This document shows positions 10,371-22,568 of a stretch of 64,000 bases of DNA, piece by piece. Origin of the DNA: Zelopaecilomyces penicillatus (taxonomy: Eukaryota; Ascomycota; Sordariomycetes; Hypocreales; Pseudodiploosporaceae); NCBI GenBank assembly GCA_005765155.1, contig VCCP01000003.1, positions 806,001 through 870,000 of the forward strand. The letters are read 5' to 3'. Positions within the stretch are counted from its first letter, which is position 1. Each line of letters begins with the position of its first letter. Below the pieces are notes generated by a model that worked only from the letters and a program-made list of their open reading frames with translations, did no database searches and was not told the origin of the DNA. The translations under genes were made by a program, and so were the position numbers.

Positions 10371-11735
10371 CTAGCTAAAGGCTGCAGCAAGCCCGCTGTA
10401 GCCTGCGGCCACCAAGCTCTGCTCGCCCTCTCTGTCCCCCGTGCCCGTCCAGTAGAACAAACCTCCCAGCCCCATCATGTTCGCATACCGAGCCTTCATC
10501 TGCACCGTGCCTGGCACGTCAAATGACGCGAAGCCCTTCTCGCCGCCCGGGTCGACAAACGAGGCGGCCGCAACAGCCTGGTCGACGCAGGCACCGACCA
10601 CCCACGGCTCCGGCAGGTCGCAATAGTCCATCTCGCCCGCCTTGGAGAACGGGTGGCCTGCGGCTCTTGCGCCGGGAAAGTAGCGCGCGTATACGGGGAT
10701 GCCCAGCAGGATTTTGTTGCTGGGGAACTGGCGCGATAGCATGTACTCGACTGCTTTTGACGAGGACGTGCGGAGGGTTGGATAGACGGCTTGGATGTTG
10801 CCGGGCGGAGGGAGGAGCTGCGCCTGGTGGCCGGAAACGTCTGTCCAGGAACCTGTGAAATCATACGCCATCAGGTTGACGAAGTTGACAATATTGGACA
10901 CGGCGCAGAGGTCGATGTGTTTGAGGCAGTATTCTCCCACCGGCAGCGCCGTGCTCACGAGATACTGCGGTGCTGGGAGAGCTTGTCTCGCCGCCTCGAG
11001 AAGCCTCACATAGTCCCGTCCCTGCTCGGGGTTCTTGGGATGCTCCCAGTCAACTTGACAACACCAAGTCAGCCCTGAACACAGCCCCAGGATACTTGCT
11101 TTCAAAAACAAAAGTATATGATATAGGAGAAGGGGGAAGGAGGCAACACGAACGGTCTATCCCATCAAAGCCATGGCGGTCGCAAAATTCGCGGGCTTGT
11201 CTAGCAAACGTCTGCCTGGCACCGCTATTCGCCGCGAGTGCTGGAAACTCTTTGCTCCCTGTGCCGCCACCGATGGACACAATAATGGAGATGTGAGGGT
11301 TCTGCTGTTTAAGCTTGCACATGGCTGCTAGGCAACCTTTTACGCCGTCGACTTCTTTCTGGTTGTCTGCCCAGTCATCGAATGCCTAGATATTGGCACA
11401 TGACAGCATTAGCTCCAGTCCTGATAACTAACGCAGAGGTACGCATCGTCTTCCACATAGTAGAGGTTGCAAGTATATGTCATTTCTTTAGCCCTTTCAT
11501 GACTTACACGCAGTGTGCCATCTTCGTTTACTCTGCCGAGTCGATGTCAGTTTGGTTCTGCCTGTTTTTTTCCTCGGCGCCAACAACACCAGCTTTTGGC
11601 TCTCTTCCCCAAAACTCACCCGACAAAAGCATAAAAAACGTGAGTAATGACCTCGAGCTTGAGGGTTGACGGTGGCTTGTTCTTATAGACCATCCATGAC
11701 GGATAGTATACTGCGTTTGCGAAGTGCCGTGACAT
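10371..11735 (-). CDS. GH18 chitinase, no signal peptide
   Basis: Hydrolyses beta-1,4-linked N-acetylglucosamine polymers. Exons 11735-11620, 11532-11508, 11385-11154 and 11053-10371 give 351 residues. Exon 2 encodes only nine codons (GVNEDGTLR). SIGGG at about 84-88 and the catalytic DGIDLDWE at 121-128 (acid/base Glu128) are intact; the second motif is assembled across an intron. Later MAYDFTG and GLFYWTG are typical of the GH18 barrel, including the substrate-binding Trp near the end. The start is fixed by MSRHFANAVYYPSW, which already begins barrel strand 1. There is no room for a signal peptide, and no chitin-binding module follows. It therefore belongs with the small intracellular or unconventionally released fungal GH18 enzymes; a role in wall turnover or autolysis is inference. 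Confidence 0.9.
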
Positions 11736-12485
11736 TGTTGCTACTCTCCCGCTATCGCTCCGCTATTCGTGTATGTATGGATTTACTCAGGACAAGAGCA
11801 CGTTCAAGAAGCAAAACGAAAGAAAAAAGAGCCCATCAAATGTAAAGGGAAATAGAAAACAAGAAAAAATTATTTGAAGGAGGAAACATCAAGAGCTAAG
11901 CAACAGTAAACCGCCAACACAGCACAGCCGGCAGTCTAGATGTCAGGAGCGGTGGGCTGAGGGTGGTCGTCATCACCACAGAAAGGCTGCCGATATTTTT
12001 CTGCCGTCATACGGGATAACAACTGCTTTTTTTCTTGACCCCGCAACACTCTCATCAGGTCTTACCCGCTAATGCACAGTCGTGAGCCGCCCCCCTCTCA
12101 AATGTTGTATGAGAATGCGATGATGTATATATATGATCAGTTGTGTGTGCTGCGCCACATACTCCTGCTGATAAGCGGAAATGTCTTGAGATTGGTTCCT
12201 TCTGCTATTTCCCTCAAACAAGGTCACTGATAGTACCTCGTGAGATTTGGAGGTGAACTTATGGTGTATCTTTGAAGATAACTCAGATGTTAGAACTGAA
12301 AAAAAAAATCTTTCAATAGAGCGACGCTATTCTAGAACTACACGACCAGGTGTGTTGATATATGCTCCAAAAGCTGATTCCTTCACATTCATCATACAAC
12401 ATATCTAGGGGAGTTTGTAAATGTTCGTTCAATGTCATGCATGACTGGCATGTCGTCTAATGTTGATCCTGCAACTTATATCCAA
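11736..12485. other. Intergenic between chitinase promoter and regulator 3' end
   Basis: 750 bases, A/T-rich with short A runs. Holds the chitinase promoter. No gene seen. Confidence 0.4.
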
Positions 12486-14292
12486 TTACGCAAATGTCTC
12501 AATGCCTGACGCCAACCAGGCGTCTGCCTCCGTCTTGAGCGTTTCGTTTCCTTCCATCATCTCCAACGCCCACTCATTATTCGACCAGTCATCGGCCGTT
12601 GATGTCTGCAGACCTCGACGGACAAGGTCATATTCCCCCTTTAGCCAGTGACACATGACATACCAACCTGTCGCAGTAGCCGGTGAAAAGTCGTCCTTAT
12701 ATTCGTTTAGAACCCTCAACACTTTGGATTTGTACATTGGGTCGTCATTTGCGGCCCACGCAGGCACCAAACACATTGGCACGAAGCTAGCTCCAAGAGG
12801 TCTGTATATCGCAGCACCCTCTGCGACCTTGACAACCTCATCGCACAGCATCTTTGCGTCTTCGACCATGTCGATATCGTCGGATTCGACAGCTCTTATG
12901 AGTCCGTTTAAAAGCAACGACGATGCCAACACTAGGCTGAGAGACACCTGATAGTAGAGATGTGTCTTTGCTAATCCATTCCGCTGGATGTCAATTCCGG
13001 GTATCACACCGACTCCACCATCTTCGAATCGGCTAAGCTGTTGCTGAAAAACTGGCCTTTGAGCTTCCATCTTCTCATACATCTCTTTCATTTCTGAGAT
13101 ATGTGAGAATGGATCACGAGAGTATTCTGAGAATCTGATCATGATGGCCAATCCCAAGCCCAAATGCGCATTTTTGGCGCCACCCAGAGGTGGCTGTGGC
13201 CCATATGCCTTGGAACTCATCTTTTGAAACCAGGCGCTATGGCGAATTTTTGGGTTGAATATGCTTTCTAGGATCTTTGAACCATCAATGTGAGTAATAG
13301 AAAGTTGTGATAATGTCAAAGAGTTGAGTGTGTTGAACAGCCACTACAGTCGTAATGGAGCTGGAATTAAACTTACCACTGGTATCATTAAAGTATCGCG
13401 AACCTTGCGATCAAATTCATCCATGTTGGGTCGAGAGTTTGCAGCGTTGAGCAAATGTGCCATGCCCTCGCCATGGCTCATCTTTTGATCCTCATCTCTA
13501 CCCGTCCAGCCCTATGCGAACATATTAGAGCTTACTCATTCTTAACCGCGACATAGGTGCAGTATTAACGTCCATAGTATGGCAACAAGACCTACCTGAA
13601 ATATCATGAGCACGTAGACAGCACATAAAGTTTCTGATTGATTTGCAGTGACTGGATTGTTGAGACAGTTCCTGAGAGCCTGCAGCGCGTGCCCATATTT
13701 GATCATTGATGCTTTGGGTTGCTCCATTTTGTGGACACAGGGCCACGTGTGTGTAAGAGCATCGACAGCAGCATCTAATGCTTCATTACGACCGAACCGC
13801 CTTGGGAGATCCTTGAACCAGGGTCCGTAACACGATAAGTCATATTTGGGGTCTGTCACCTCGCAGAGATGTACAAAGGCCCTAGAGAGTGATGTTGCTT
13901 GGTTTCTAGGTAGAAATAACGGTGTTCCTGCATAGCCGTTGCTATCATTACGCCTTCGGGTTAGTTGGTTCGGAGTCGAGCTGGCCGGCTTTCCATCCAC
14001 GATGACCTGCTCTTTAAACTTGTAACGCAGCTTGCCACACCCCACACATTCAAGGTCTAGGCGTGTGCAGCGTGAGCAGGAAGGCGATTTCTGGTCACAC
14101 TAGGGATCCGACGCATCAGCAAGCTAGTAGCCGTTGAAGACTGGGGTGTGCTTATGGAAGCCATTGAGTTCAATGCCGCATCGGGAGAAGAAAGATCACG
14201 AGCGGCAGTTCCCGTTGCTGGTCCATCAAACTAACCTTCTTCTTCTGCTTGCGACAGGCATCACAGCCCCGGTACGTCGGCACACCGGGCAT
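12486..14292 (-). CDS. Zn(II)2Cys6 fungal transcription factor
   Basis: Exons 14292-14236, 14099-13596, 13511-13377 and about 13274-12486 give about 494 residues. The binuclear zinc cluster is split by intron 1: GCDACRKQKKK in exon 1 joins CDQKSPSCSRC...LEC in exon 2, completing the CX2CX6CX5-6CX2CX6-7C pattern at the extreme N-terminus. The rest resembles the poorly conserved fungal-specific regulatory region of this class (LCEVTDP, MSHGEGMAHLLNAA, ILESIFNPKI). The last acceptor is uncertain: TAG near 13349 would add about 25 residues in frame. Target genes are unknown; the neighbouring chitinase is read in the same direction but nothing ties them together. Confidence 0.82.
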
Positions 14293-15068
14293 ATTTCGTG
14301 GGGGAGGTAAATAGGATTGCTTGTGGAAAGACAGTTTCCCTCTGGAGTTCGCGAGCGCTGCGTTTTGCCTAAAGCGGGCGGAAGATGGTAGATTCAAGGA
14401 AACTTTAACCGCGGAATAATAGCGATGTGTCGGTGAATTGGGGAAGGGCCCAGCTTAGTTCCAGTAGTGTTCGGGTTGCAGTAGGTATATACTCTTTTAG
14501 ACACCCCAAGAAGATTACAAAAAACAATGCCCGTTGCCATTATGAATGGCCGAGAGTCGATGTTGTCTGTCCATCTCCAAGGCTGAAGAAAGCCTGATGA
14601 TGTCGATGGATTTCATAGTGGGGGTCGTCTAAGCAACTACTTTCGGATTAGCGCTCCATGGCTGGGCAGAATAGAGGGGCAGTGCACTGTAACACAGGGG
14701 ATGTGGAAGACGTCACCCACTGTAACTGCAATGGCGAGCTGCCGATTGGTCTGTAGGTCAACGGTCGCGTCAGTGGCAACGCCAGCAGCGGCACATCGAG
14801 CCCGATATGGAAAGGCCCGTATCGCCTCCATCGCAACACCCATACATTAAGGCAGGAGATACCCTGGAACGGGGATATTTCAAGTTCAAAATTGGTAGCC
14901 AAAGCAATTAGCTGAATTCCAACAACATCGGATCCTTCATGCCAAGCTCGCCTTGACTGTCGCTTTAATTCTTACATGCATGCATTCAGTCTTCTGATTG
15001 AAGGACTCGGCTTTCGTCTAATTAAGCTTATCATGTTTCTGGAGTCCTCGCCATCAGGCTGATTACCA
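14293..15068. other. Intergenic, no gene seen
   Basis: Promoter side of the Zn2Cys6 gene, then sequence with only short frames on the minus strand (about 14640-14900) that lack recognisable motifs. Confidence 0.35.
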
Positions 15069-16009
15069 TGGATCTTCAAGCATCCCTACGCCAAGCCTTC
15101 GAGTCGGGTCAATGGAGCTTACAAACAGCCGAGTTGTCGATCAGTCCTCGGAAGGATCACATAGAGGATTTGACTTCTGGCCTTTCCAAATGACCTCCCG
15201 AGGCTTGCCGGGATGCAACAAATCTTAGGCAGTTCATCTGCAAGTTATTTCTGTATGGCCACCCCTCGAGGGCTGCGATCAAATGCTCGCTTGCAATATT
15301 GCTACTTTCTTACACGCTATTGCAGCATAATTGATATCGAAAATTACCATGAATCAACCTTGAGATCACCCAACATTTATAATTGTATCGCTCTGGATAC
15401 ACCAGTGATTCCGAACACCCCCACAGAGCGTGACCAAGCGATGTGGACGACTTCACTGACATCTCGAGCCATTGCTTCGAAGAACTAATCCGAATAGGCG
15501 AGAGAAGATAAGGGCGAATCGTACAAGAGGATATCGAATGGCTAAATAAATGTATCATCGAAATCACTACCAACCAACGACTTTTCAGGCTCGGGAACAG
15601 CACAGGCGTCTCGCTGCGGTCCAGCTTGACAATCAAAACCAGTTATAGCAACCTGTCGGACTAGTTGACAGCTGGAATTTCCACATGGGCCGAGACTGAA
15701 AGTGGATATCATGCAGTGGGTGTATAACGGCGGTATTCTGTTGTCAAAAATTGTCCACGAACCGTTTCTCCTAGGGCTCGACTGGTCTTTCATGCAGCAG
15801 GTTTTATGAGTCAGAATCTGGTGTTGAAAATTACAGTGGAGGGATGCCATGCATATTCCAAGGGCAGGCTCCTCGCTGAGCTGCTTGATCACAGTTCTGG
15901 CTGCTCTCGAAAGGGAAGATGGAACAACTTCACTGTGAAACGAGGGAGGCTTGCCTCAGTAGGCATTACCGTGCCATCATTGCCCTTGTTGCATCGACCT
16001 TTTTCTTAA
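15069..16009 (+). pseudogene. Possible decayed protein gene
   Basis: One plus-strand frame beginning with ATG at 15069 reads like protein for about 940 bases but is broken by around nine stops. Readable stretches include MDLQASLRQAFESGQWSL, RDATNLRQFICKLFLYGH, IEWLNKCIIEITTNQRLF and TAGISTWAETESGYHAV. Several stops are TGA or TAA where CGA or CAA would be one C-to-T step away. The family is not recognised. The stop count is only moderately below chance for this length, so the call rests mainly on how protein-like the segments look. Confidence 0.3.
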
Positions 16010-18757
16010 GCACCTTGATTCAACTATGTCTGGCTGGTGGTAGTGATAAGCAGAGACATTTGGCAAGTCGATGACCATTTTTTTTTGTCATGGGACGAGT
16101 GTAGCTGATGGTGCTCCTAATCTTTGCAAGCAAAACCATTTTCCAATTGCTAGTTTCGCTGATCTGGATACAGAATAATCTGGATGATGATGGCAAAGAG
16201 TAAGCTGGGATTCTGCTAATGATGACTTCGACATCCTCCAGTCCAATAATTTTCGTGGCGACGCGAGATTGAAGGAGGGTATCGACAACAAACCTTGACT
16301 TCGGAGAACACCCCGACATCCAATCCGCTTTCATCATTCCATGCTTGTTTAGTTGTTCATGGCTTGAACATCTCAAGGTGTCTCATGCATGAAAAAAAAA
16401 CCAATCCTCGCATACCACGCCACCTTTTTCTTTAGTTTCACATCCCGTCCAGCCATCCAAGACAACCATCCCTGTTGACTTACGGAGGGGTTTTGCACAT
16501 TTTCAGGCACAAGCAGACAAAGAGGCAGATGTCGCGAAATGCTTCCCAGTGCTTTGTTGTAGTGGAGCTAGTGCTCGTGTCGAAAAAGGAGGGCTCGACA
16601 CGTACCTAATGAGCGTGACAGAGAGTAGCTTGTCTTGCTACGTGTCGTACCTACCTTGCTTGCGCATGAAATAGTACCGAAAAAATCCATCTTGACGTGT
16701 TTATACGCCCCCTTGAAAGAATGCAGCCCTGCAAAACGGCAAATTCGCACATGGGCAAAAAGGCATGCTGCACCCAAGACAAGTCATTTCTGCAGCAAGC
16801 GGTGAAAGACTAACGGGGGTGTTTATAGGAAAAGAAAAAGGAATTTTTCTCAAGTAGAGCGCTGCAAGTCTCTGGTTTGATGGTTTGTGGTCTGTCCCTA
16901 TTGCCCGGTCAAGTCAATGAACACTGAGCGGCCAATGGTTCATCGCGAGGCGACGAATCACGCTGGCGGTTTCAGAAATGACTGTTTTCTGGGCTGGCCA
17001 TTAGCTCAGGCACGTGGAGGAGCGTCCAACAGTGACCAGATTCTGTTGCATGTGCCTGATGTGGGTATTGCGAACACGTCAGGAATGCTGAGAAGAGTTC
17101 TCCCACGGAAATCCGTGCAGTGGTAGGTAGGTACTAAGGTAGGTATCTTCCCTCAAGGTTCTCACCTGCCTAGAGCATATTTATACCACCAACAGGCAGT
17201 GGTAGTCATTGTCGCAACACAACACTAGATCCGGCCTCGTTCTAGCGTCTATTGGGATCAGAGCAACGGGTATCCTGATTGTTTACATGGAGCCTCCTCT
17301 AGATGGCCTCCAATACTAATTTGTCAAACCGGAAGACCTTCACCTGTGCAGTCAGTCTATCACGCTTGCAGATCCCGTCATCTTCAAAACAAGCACCACT
17401 AAAGAGCTCTGTTTGCGTACAAAAATGCCCAGCCTGCTCTCTAGCCCCGCGCTTAGTTCAACAACTATGCTCGAAACGTCGAGCCAGTCTCACATTGTAT
17501 CAAGCATGACAGATACTAATAACGTGAACCTGTTTTCATGTTCGGCAAGCCCACACCTACAGCCAGCCCCCCTTCTCCCCCTCTCCCAAAATGCACGTAG
17601 TTTTCGGTGAAAGGAAAGTCTTATCAGTTGCCTGTCTGTCAGCTATCCCACGACAGAATGACCAAGGGAGGAAAAGGGCTAGTTGGGCATGGTCCAATAA
17701 CTGATGATCCCTAGATTGGCCTGGAACATGTTAAAAGGCCGAGGTTACAAGTATGCAGAACCCGCTATTTATGTGGCAAACAGTACGGTAACATTCCAAT
17801 GGATAAATTGATCCGGAGACTGGAGCCAAATGAAGGGAGGCGTTTGTTTGGGTTAAGTCTTGTGAGAAATGCTACCCAAAAACCTGGAAATGCCGTGTTC
17901 GTCCCGGTCAAGGACTTGCCACAGTGGGAGATATGCCATGGAACGTCTGCCACCAACGCTTGGCCTACAGCAAAGCAAAGCCCTAACCACAGTAGATGAG
18001 ATCTATTGGCTGGGCAACCACCCGGTTGTTCAGACACACGGTATACCATGTGAACAAGGTAGTTCAAGGGGCTCAAGCAGCGTATTGACAGCTACTGGGA
18101 ACATGTAGAATGTGCGGCAAAATAGTCTCGAAGGAAGTCGAGGTGTATGGCATATGCAGTCAATATTCCCTAGTGCTACACGCCGTCCAGCGTGAACTCA
18201 TGTGTCGAGTCCATTTATATCCGTCCTCCCAAATCCCTCGCGCCTCTTGGTGCAGCGTAGCAACAATCTTAACATAAACCCAGAAGGAAAAAACCAAACC
18301 GAAAAAGAAAAACAAATTCCAACCTATGTGAGCCGTCCGGAACGCCATCATCAACCTCCCAAAATATGCCGCCCTGAAAAGGAAAACCTTACATCCTGCG
18401 AAAGCCACCACTCCCGGCGGTGGGACAACCCTTTTTGTCCACGGCGGCCCCCGACCTTGTTGATTTTTTTGTAGTCTCTCCCCCCTCCTTCCTCCCCGGA
18501 CGTCGTAAATAACAAAAAGGACGTCAAGAACAGTAGCTAACCCCTGCTGTATAATGGACTGGTGACCATCATCTTCAATGAAGCAAGTAGAGAAAAGAAC
18601 AGACAAGAAGAGTAAGAAAGGGAAAGCGTGGATGTGACTGCGTGGATAGCGTCTGCTGCAACTTTGGGTCGGTGGTGCCCCCCTGTGCCATCGTGTATCT
18701 AGAGTACTAAAAGGATTGGCTTGCAACTGATGATGATGCAAGGTCCAGGTCATCACC
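16010..18757. other. Gene-poor intergenic stretch
   Basis: 2.7 kb without a convincing gene on either strand. The right end is probably the 3' untranslated region of the FAR1-domain gene; a 198-codon minus frame at 18160-18756 is Trp/Phe-rich and unlikely to be real. Confidence 0.35.
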
Positions 18758-19381
18758 CTACATGACTGAAGATGCTAGCAGCCGCGACTCCACGTCATCC
18801 ATGCCTATGCCGTCCATCCGCGGACCTTCCATTCCTTGGAGCCGCTGCTCGATGGCTTGGAAGCGAGGTTCGTAGCCGCTTGCACGGGCCTCGTAGTTGT
18901 CGATGCGCTTCTCAATGTTATCGAGACGTTGCTCAATACGCATGAGGCCTTGCGCCATATCGTGGCTCAAGCGATCGAGCTTGTTGGTGAAGGAACGGAT
19001 AGAAGTTGCCAGGGGCGCGTTCTCCTGACCGGGTGTGCCGGAGGGGATGCGCGGCTCGTGATTGTGTCGAGGCTCCTGCAAGGCAAATCGCCATTGGTTT
19101 CCGAGTTGGACTTCGCAGACGGCTTTTGCGCGGAAGGGACAATCGATTTTGCGTGTCGAGGGGTTGCGCTTCTTGGCGGTGCTGTTGTACTTGACACCAC
19201 CTCGGTCGCAGACAAGATCGTAACGAGTAGGCTTGCCATCGCGGTAGTTGGAGGCGCGGAGTTTGACGATGCCATAGCCCTGATCCTTCGCGACGCGCTG
19301 CACCGAGGCCATCAGGTCCTCAAAGGACCGGAATATGCCTTCCGGCGGCGGCAGCAGCGCCGGAGGTGGTGTATTCGGCAT
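18758..19381 (-). CDS. FAR1-type DNA-binding domain protein with coiled coil
   Basis: Single-exon frame of 207 residues from the ATG at 19381; an upstream in-frame extension to 19654 exists but lacks domain character. Residues about 17-106 resemble a FAR1/WRKY-GCM1-like zinc domain: GYGIVKLRASNYRDG, then Cys in DLVCDRG, Cys in KIDCPFRAK and the His pair in PRHNHEP. About 125-190 is a heptad-like coiled coil (IEQRLDNIEKRIDNYEAR, FQAIEQRLQGME), suggesting oligomers. FAR1 domains are shared by Mutator-like transposases and plant regulators. Here no transposase core follows, so a stand-alone, perhaps domesticated, regulator is likely (inference). Confidence 0.68.
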   Translation of the reverse strand: MPNTPPPALLPPPEGIFRSFEDLMASVQRVAKDQGYGIVKLRASNYRDGKPTRYDLVCDRGGVKYNSTAKKRNPSTRKIDCPFRAKAVCEVQLGNQWRFALQEPRHNHEPRIPSGTPGQENAPLATSIRSFTNKLDRLSHDMAQGLMRIEQRLDNIEKRIDNYEARASGYEPRFQAIEQRLQGMEGPRMDGIGMDDVESRLLASSVM

Positions 19382-21496
19382 CGCGTTGAAGTCAGCCACG
19401 GTGGCGAGACGCGAAAGGCGCGGCCTTTGCGAACGGAACTTGGGGAAATGGGCGAGGTATTGAGTGAGGGCGAGGGGCAGAGAGAGAATCGGTTTCTCTC
19501 CTCTGGTTGTAGAAGCAATTCGGAAAGGCGGCAACAGCTGGGAAATTGATGAACTGAACGACACTTCCGATGAAGCAGCGCTGGCTCGTGGTCTTGTAGC
19601 CGGAAGTAGAGAGGGCTGGGCTGTGAGGATTTTTCCAATCCGCACTGTTGACAAAGCTTAAAGGTGTGGTGTTGATCCGGTCCGGGTGACGCGGTCCATT
19701 CACAGGGCGGGAGCAGCACTAGGGAGGACGGGTACTTGAGGGGGGCAACTAGAAAAGGGACGAGTCTAGTGGCAGTGCAGTGTGCAGTGCAGTGCAGTGC
19801 TGTGTAGTGCTGTTGGAGGTTGGCAGAGAGAGAGAGAGAGACCAGCGAGCCTTGTTATCGGCAGAGATGTTTTTTTCTTAGAGCCCTGGCGGTAGATGTT
19901 CCTGATTTTGACAGACTTGTCTGACTGAATTGAGCGATTGGTTGATTCAGTGCCTGAGCGAGGGGAGGGGGCGAGGGCGGATGGGAGAGAAGCGAGAGAG
20001 TGAGTGAGTCGAAGATGCAAAGTGAGGTACGAGAGTACAGTTGCTTGCCTGCTTGCTGGCACACGCCTCAGAGAGGGGGGTTGGTGGCTTGGAGGAGCTC
20101 CCAAACGCTGGAGTTTCATATGCGGATGGCGTGTGCAGGCAGGCTACGTAACCACCTCACTAATTACTTGGGGGGGTACCCTGTGCCAGAAGTGGGTGCC
20201 AGAGTGGAGGCGAGGGCGCAATATTCCCCGTTTTCTCATCGTTGCATTCACCGGGCCAAGGATTCCATTAAACAGCTCATAGAATAGCCTCTGTCATAAC
20301 AAAGAGAGTATTTGCGAGCGTCCCCTCTTTGGCCCCCCCTTTTTCCTCTTCTGCATTGTACTGTACAGAGTCACGAAACTAAGGTACTTTGCTGGGTGCG
20401 TACAATGTATGCTCATGGTGTGTGTGTGTGCGGATGTATGTGCGTGTGTTTTTGTTATGTATGTTGTTTGTTTGTTTGCCTGCTCGTTCGCGCCCGGCCG
20501 CTCGGCTTTAGCCCTTTGGGTGAGTGTCCCAGTGGCTAGTCAGGCCATTTGGGGCCCGGTGAAGATCTCACCTTGATCCAGCCTAGCAACGGACGCGGAA
20601 GTCTCGTATCAGCGTGCGATTAGATCACCTCGTCGTCTTCCCTCTTTCCATGTGCGAGGAGGAGGAAGAGGAGGAGCTAGTCAGTGTGCCCACCTTGTAT
20701 TGCGCAGTTTCGAATAGCCTCGGACTGGGGCATCTGTTAATATGTGTTTGTTCATGAAGACTAGAAGATAATATATTATCCGTGACAATCCAATGCGGCA
20801 TGCGAACTCTGATCAATGATCATGCACTTAGCCCTCCATGTTTGTTGCCCTCGAGCCATAGACAAGAGCCAAGCTGTGATTACATGTGATGGTTCGCACA
20901 CCCACTCGAACGGCCCCCGATTCGCCGAGGACGATAACGGTCGACCGGCTGCAGCCCTGATATGAGGTGCATAGCAGGTTCTAGATTCTCTTTTGCATTC
21001 GTGATTAACGGGGTGGGAAACTCTATTATCATTGTCATCAATTAGTCCTCTTCTCGACCAAGCAACCATGGAAATACTTGCCTGTCCTCACAAGTTCCAT
21101 CCATCCATAGCAGAACAGGCTGAGGTGTGCTGTGGCCAGGGCACTGATATCTTGCTGCACTGACACCAAGACGCTAAAGACAACTCACCGAACCACTGTA
21201 CCTATCACCTGTGCTGCAGGCGTCCAGTACCTGAGGATCAGTGGAGGTTGCACTACGGCGTTAACCGGCCTCCCTGCACTCTGCACAGGCGCCCCACGTC
21301 GCGCCAGTCACTGCCCATGTCTCCGAATTTCGGGAACCCTTCACTCGTTCGGCTCTCCCTCCCGCGTGTGGGGGGCGATTCATAGCATATTGGTCTTGGG
21401 AGGTTGAAACAGAAGGCCTATCATCCTAATCACCGGTTTCGATTCACCGGACAAGGCTGCCACTCCTCGAAAGCTCCCTGTTGCTTTTCGTTCGCC
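19382..21496. other. Divergent intergenic region with low-complexity tracts
   Basis: 2.1 kb between two divergent genes. It contains CAGTG and GA repeats near 19.8 kb, a GT-rich run near 20.42-20.47 kb and GA/CT-rich strings. No gene recognised. Confidence 0.4.
19773..19840. repeat. CAGTG short tandem repeat followed by (GA)n
   Basis: Repeated CAGTG/GCAGT units from about 19773 to 19813, with an uninterrupted GA run near 19826-19840. Lies about 400 bases upstream of the FAR1-domain gene's start codon. Confidence 0.8.
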
Positions 21497-22085
21497 ATGG
21501 ACAAGAAGAAGACGCAGCAGCCCCCAACCATGGCCGTGACCGTGGAGGCAAAAACCGACGACCAGATAGCCATGGAGGAAGAACACCTCAAGGAATCGAT
21601 GAAGCAACTCAAGCTGCTGCACATCAAGGTACGCTGGGCTATTCTTATTATGCCTGTGTGTCCCAAGTGCATCATACTGACTCAACTATTGTCGTGTAGG
21701 TGCGCCTGTTGCGGGATACCATTCCCAAAATGCTTGAGCCATTGGTCCAGAAACAAGCCTCACGTCCGTATCTCCTGCAACCCCCCTTTTTCCTTGGCTT
21801 GTTGTACCTTTGGCCCGCCTTTAATATGGAGAAAGAGAGAGAGAAAGAGAGAGTCTACATGCTAAAACGTCGTCATAAATAGCAGATGCCATGTTCGCTG
21901 CCTTCATGAAAGCAGTTGGTGATGCGCAGGCAGACGTCAGTGACTTTACAGAGTTGATGAGAAATGAGACTAGTAAGGGCGTGTTTGCCCAGGTCGACAA
22001 GAGTGTTCAAGAGAACCCGATGGGGATCAAGCCGTGGAGGCATAAGGACTACCCTAATTGGTTCAATCTGGATAAGGACGACTGA
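21497..22085 (+). CDS. Small hypothetical protein, helical
   Basis: Three exons, 21497-21628, 21700-21763 and 21883-22085, give 132 residues with phases that match. The protein is predicted by eye to be mostly helical: EEEHLKESMKQLKLLHIK continues over the first intron into VRLLRDTIPKMLEPL, then MFAAFMKAVGDAQADVSDF and a Trp-containing C-terminus (KPWRHKDYPNWFNL). No signal peptide or membrane segment. Size and helices recall small Mediator-type subunits, but this is only a guess. The second intron contains a GA-rich tract (21829-21853). Confidence 0.65.
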
Positions 22086-22568
22086 AGATGTAATCCATAG
22101 CTGTAATTATAGATATTTTCCACCTTCATGCTACATAATACTCATGAGGAGGGATGAAGTAAAAAAAACATTGACCACTGATTTCAGAGTTGGCAAAAGT
22201 ACTTGCGGTAGAATGCAATCACGCCAAAGTAATTTGAATGATTAGTTTCTAGAGGATGAGTTCAACACTCTTTGAATAAAATTTAGGGCGATTCGAGTAA
22301 TAAAGCTTTACTTATGGATCACTGGTATTCATCCCGATGATCGCTAGCAGGGTAATGCTGATTGATGCATTTCCAGCTGATCGAGGTTGAGAAGCGGGCA
22401 GACGAGTCACGTGAAAAAGAGTGGTCCCACGCAGCACTCTCCGCCGCGCTGATTCGCCGGCTTAGCGGGCACAATTCGACTTTCCACCCACACAAAATTT
22501 CCCCAAATCTCGAAATTCCTCGTTCTTGGTGAGATACTCATCGCAACCACCGAGCATCACCAGCAACA
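22086..22568. promoter_or_regulatory. Promoter region of eL34 gene
   Basis: 483 bases upstream of the eL34 start codon, between genes read in the same direction. A specific ribosomal-protein promoter motif could not be assigned with confidence. Confidence 0.35.

Noticed and set aside
18160..18756. 198-codon minus-strand frame just downstream of the FAR1-domain stop
   Set aside because: Unusual Trp/Phe/His content and no motif; more likely 3' untranslated sequence.
18836..19549. 237-codon plus-strand frame
   Set aside because: Antisense to the FAR1-domain gene; no motif, and it follows from the codon bias of the real gene.
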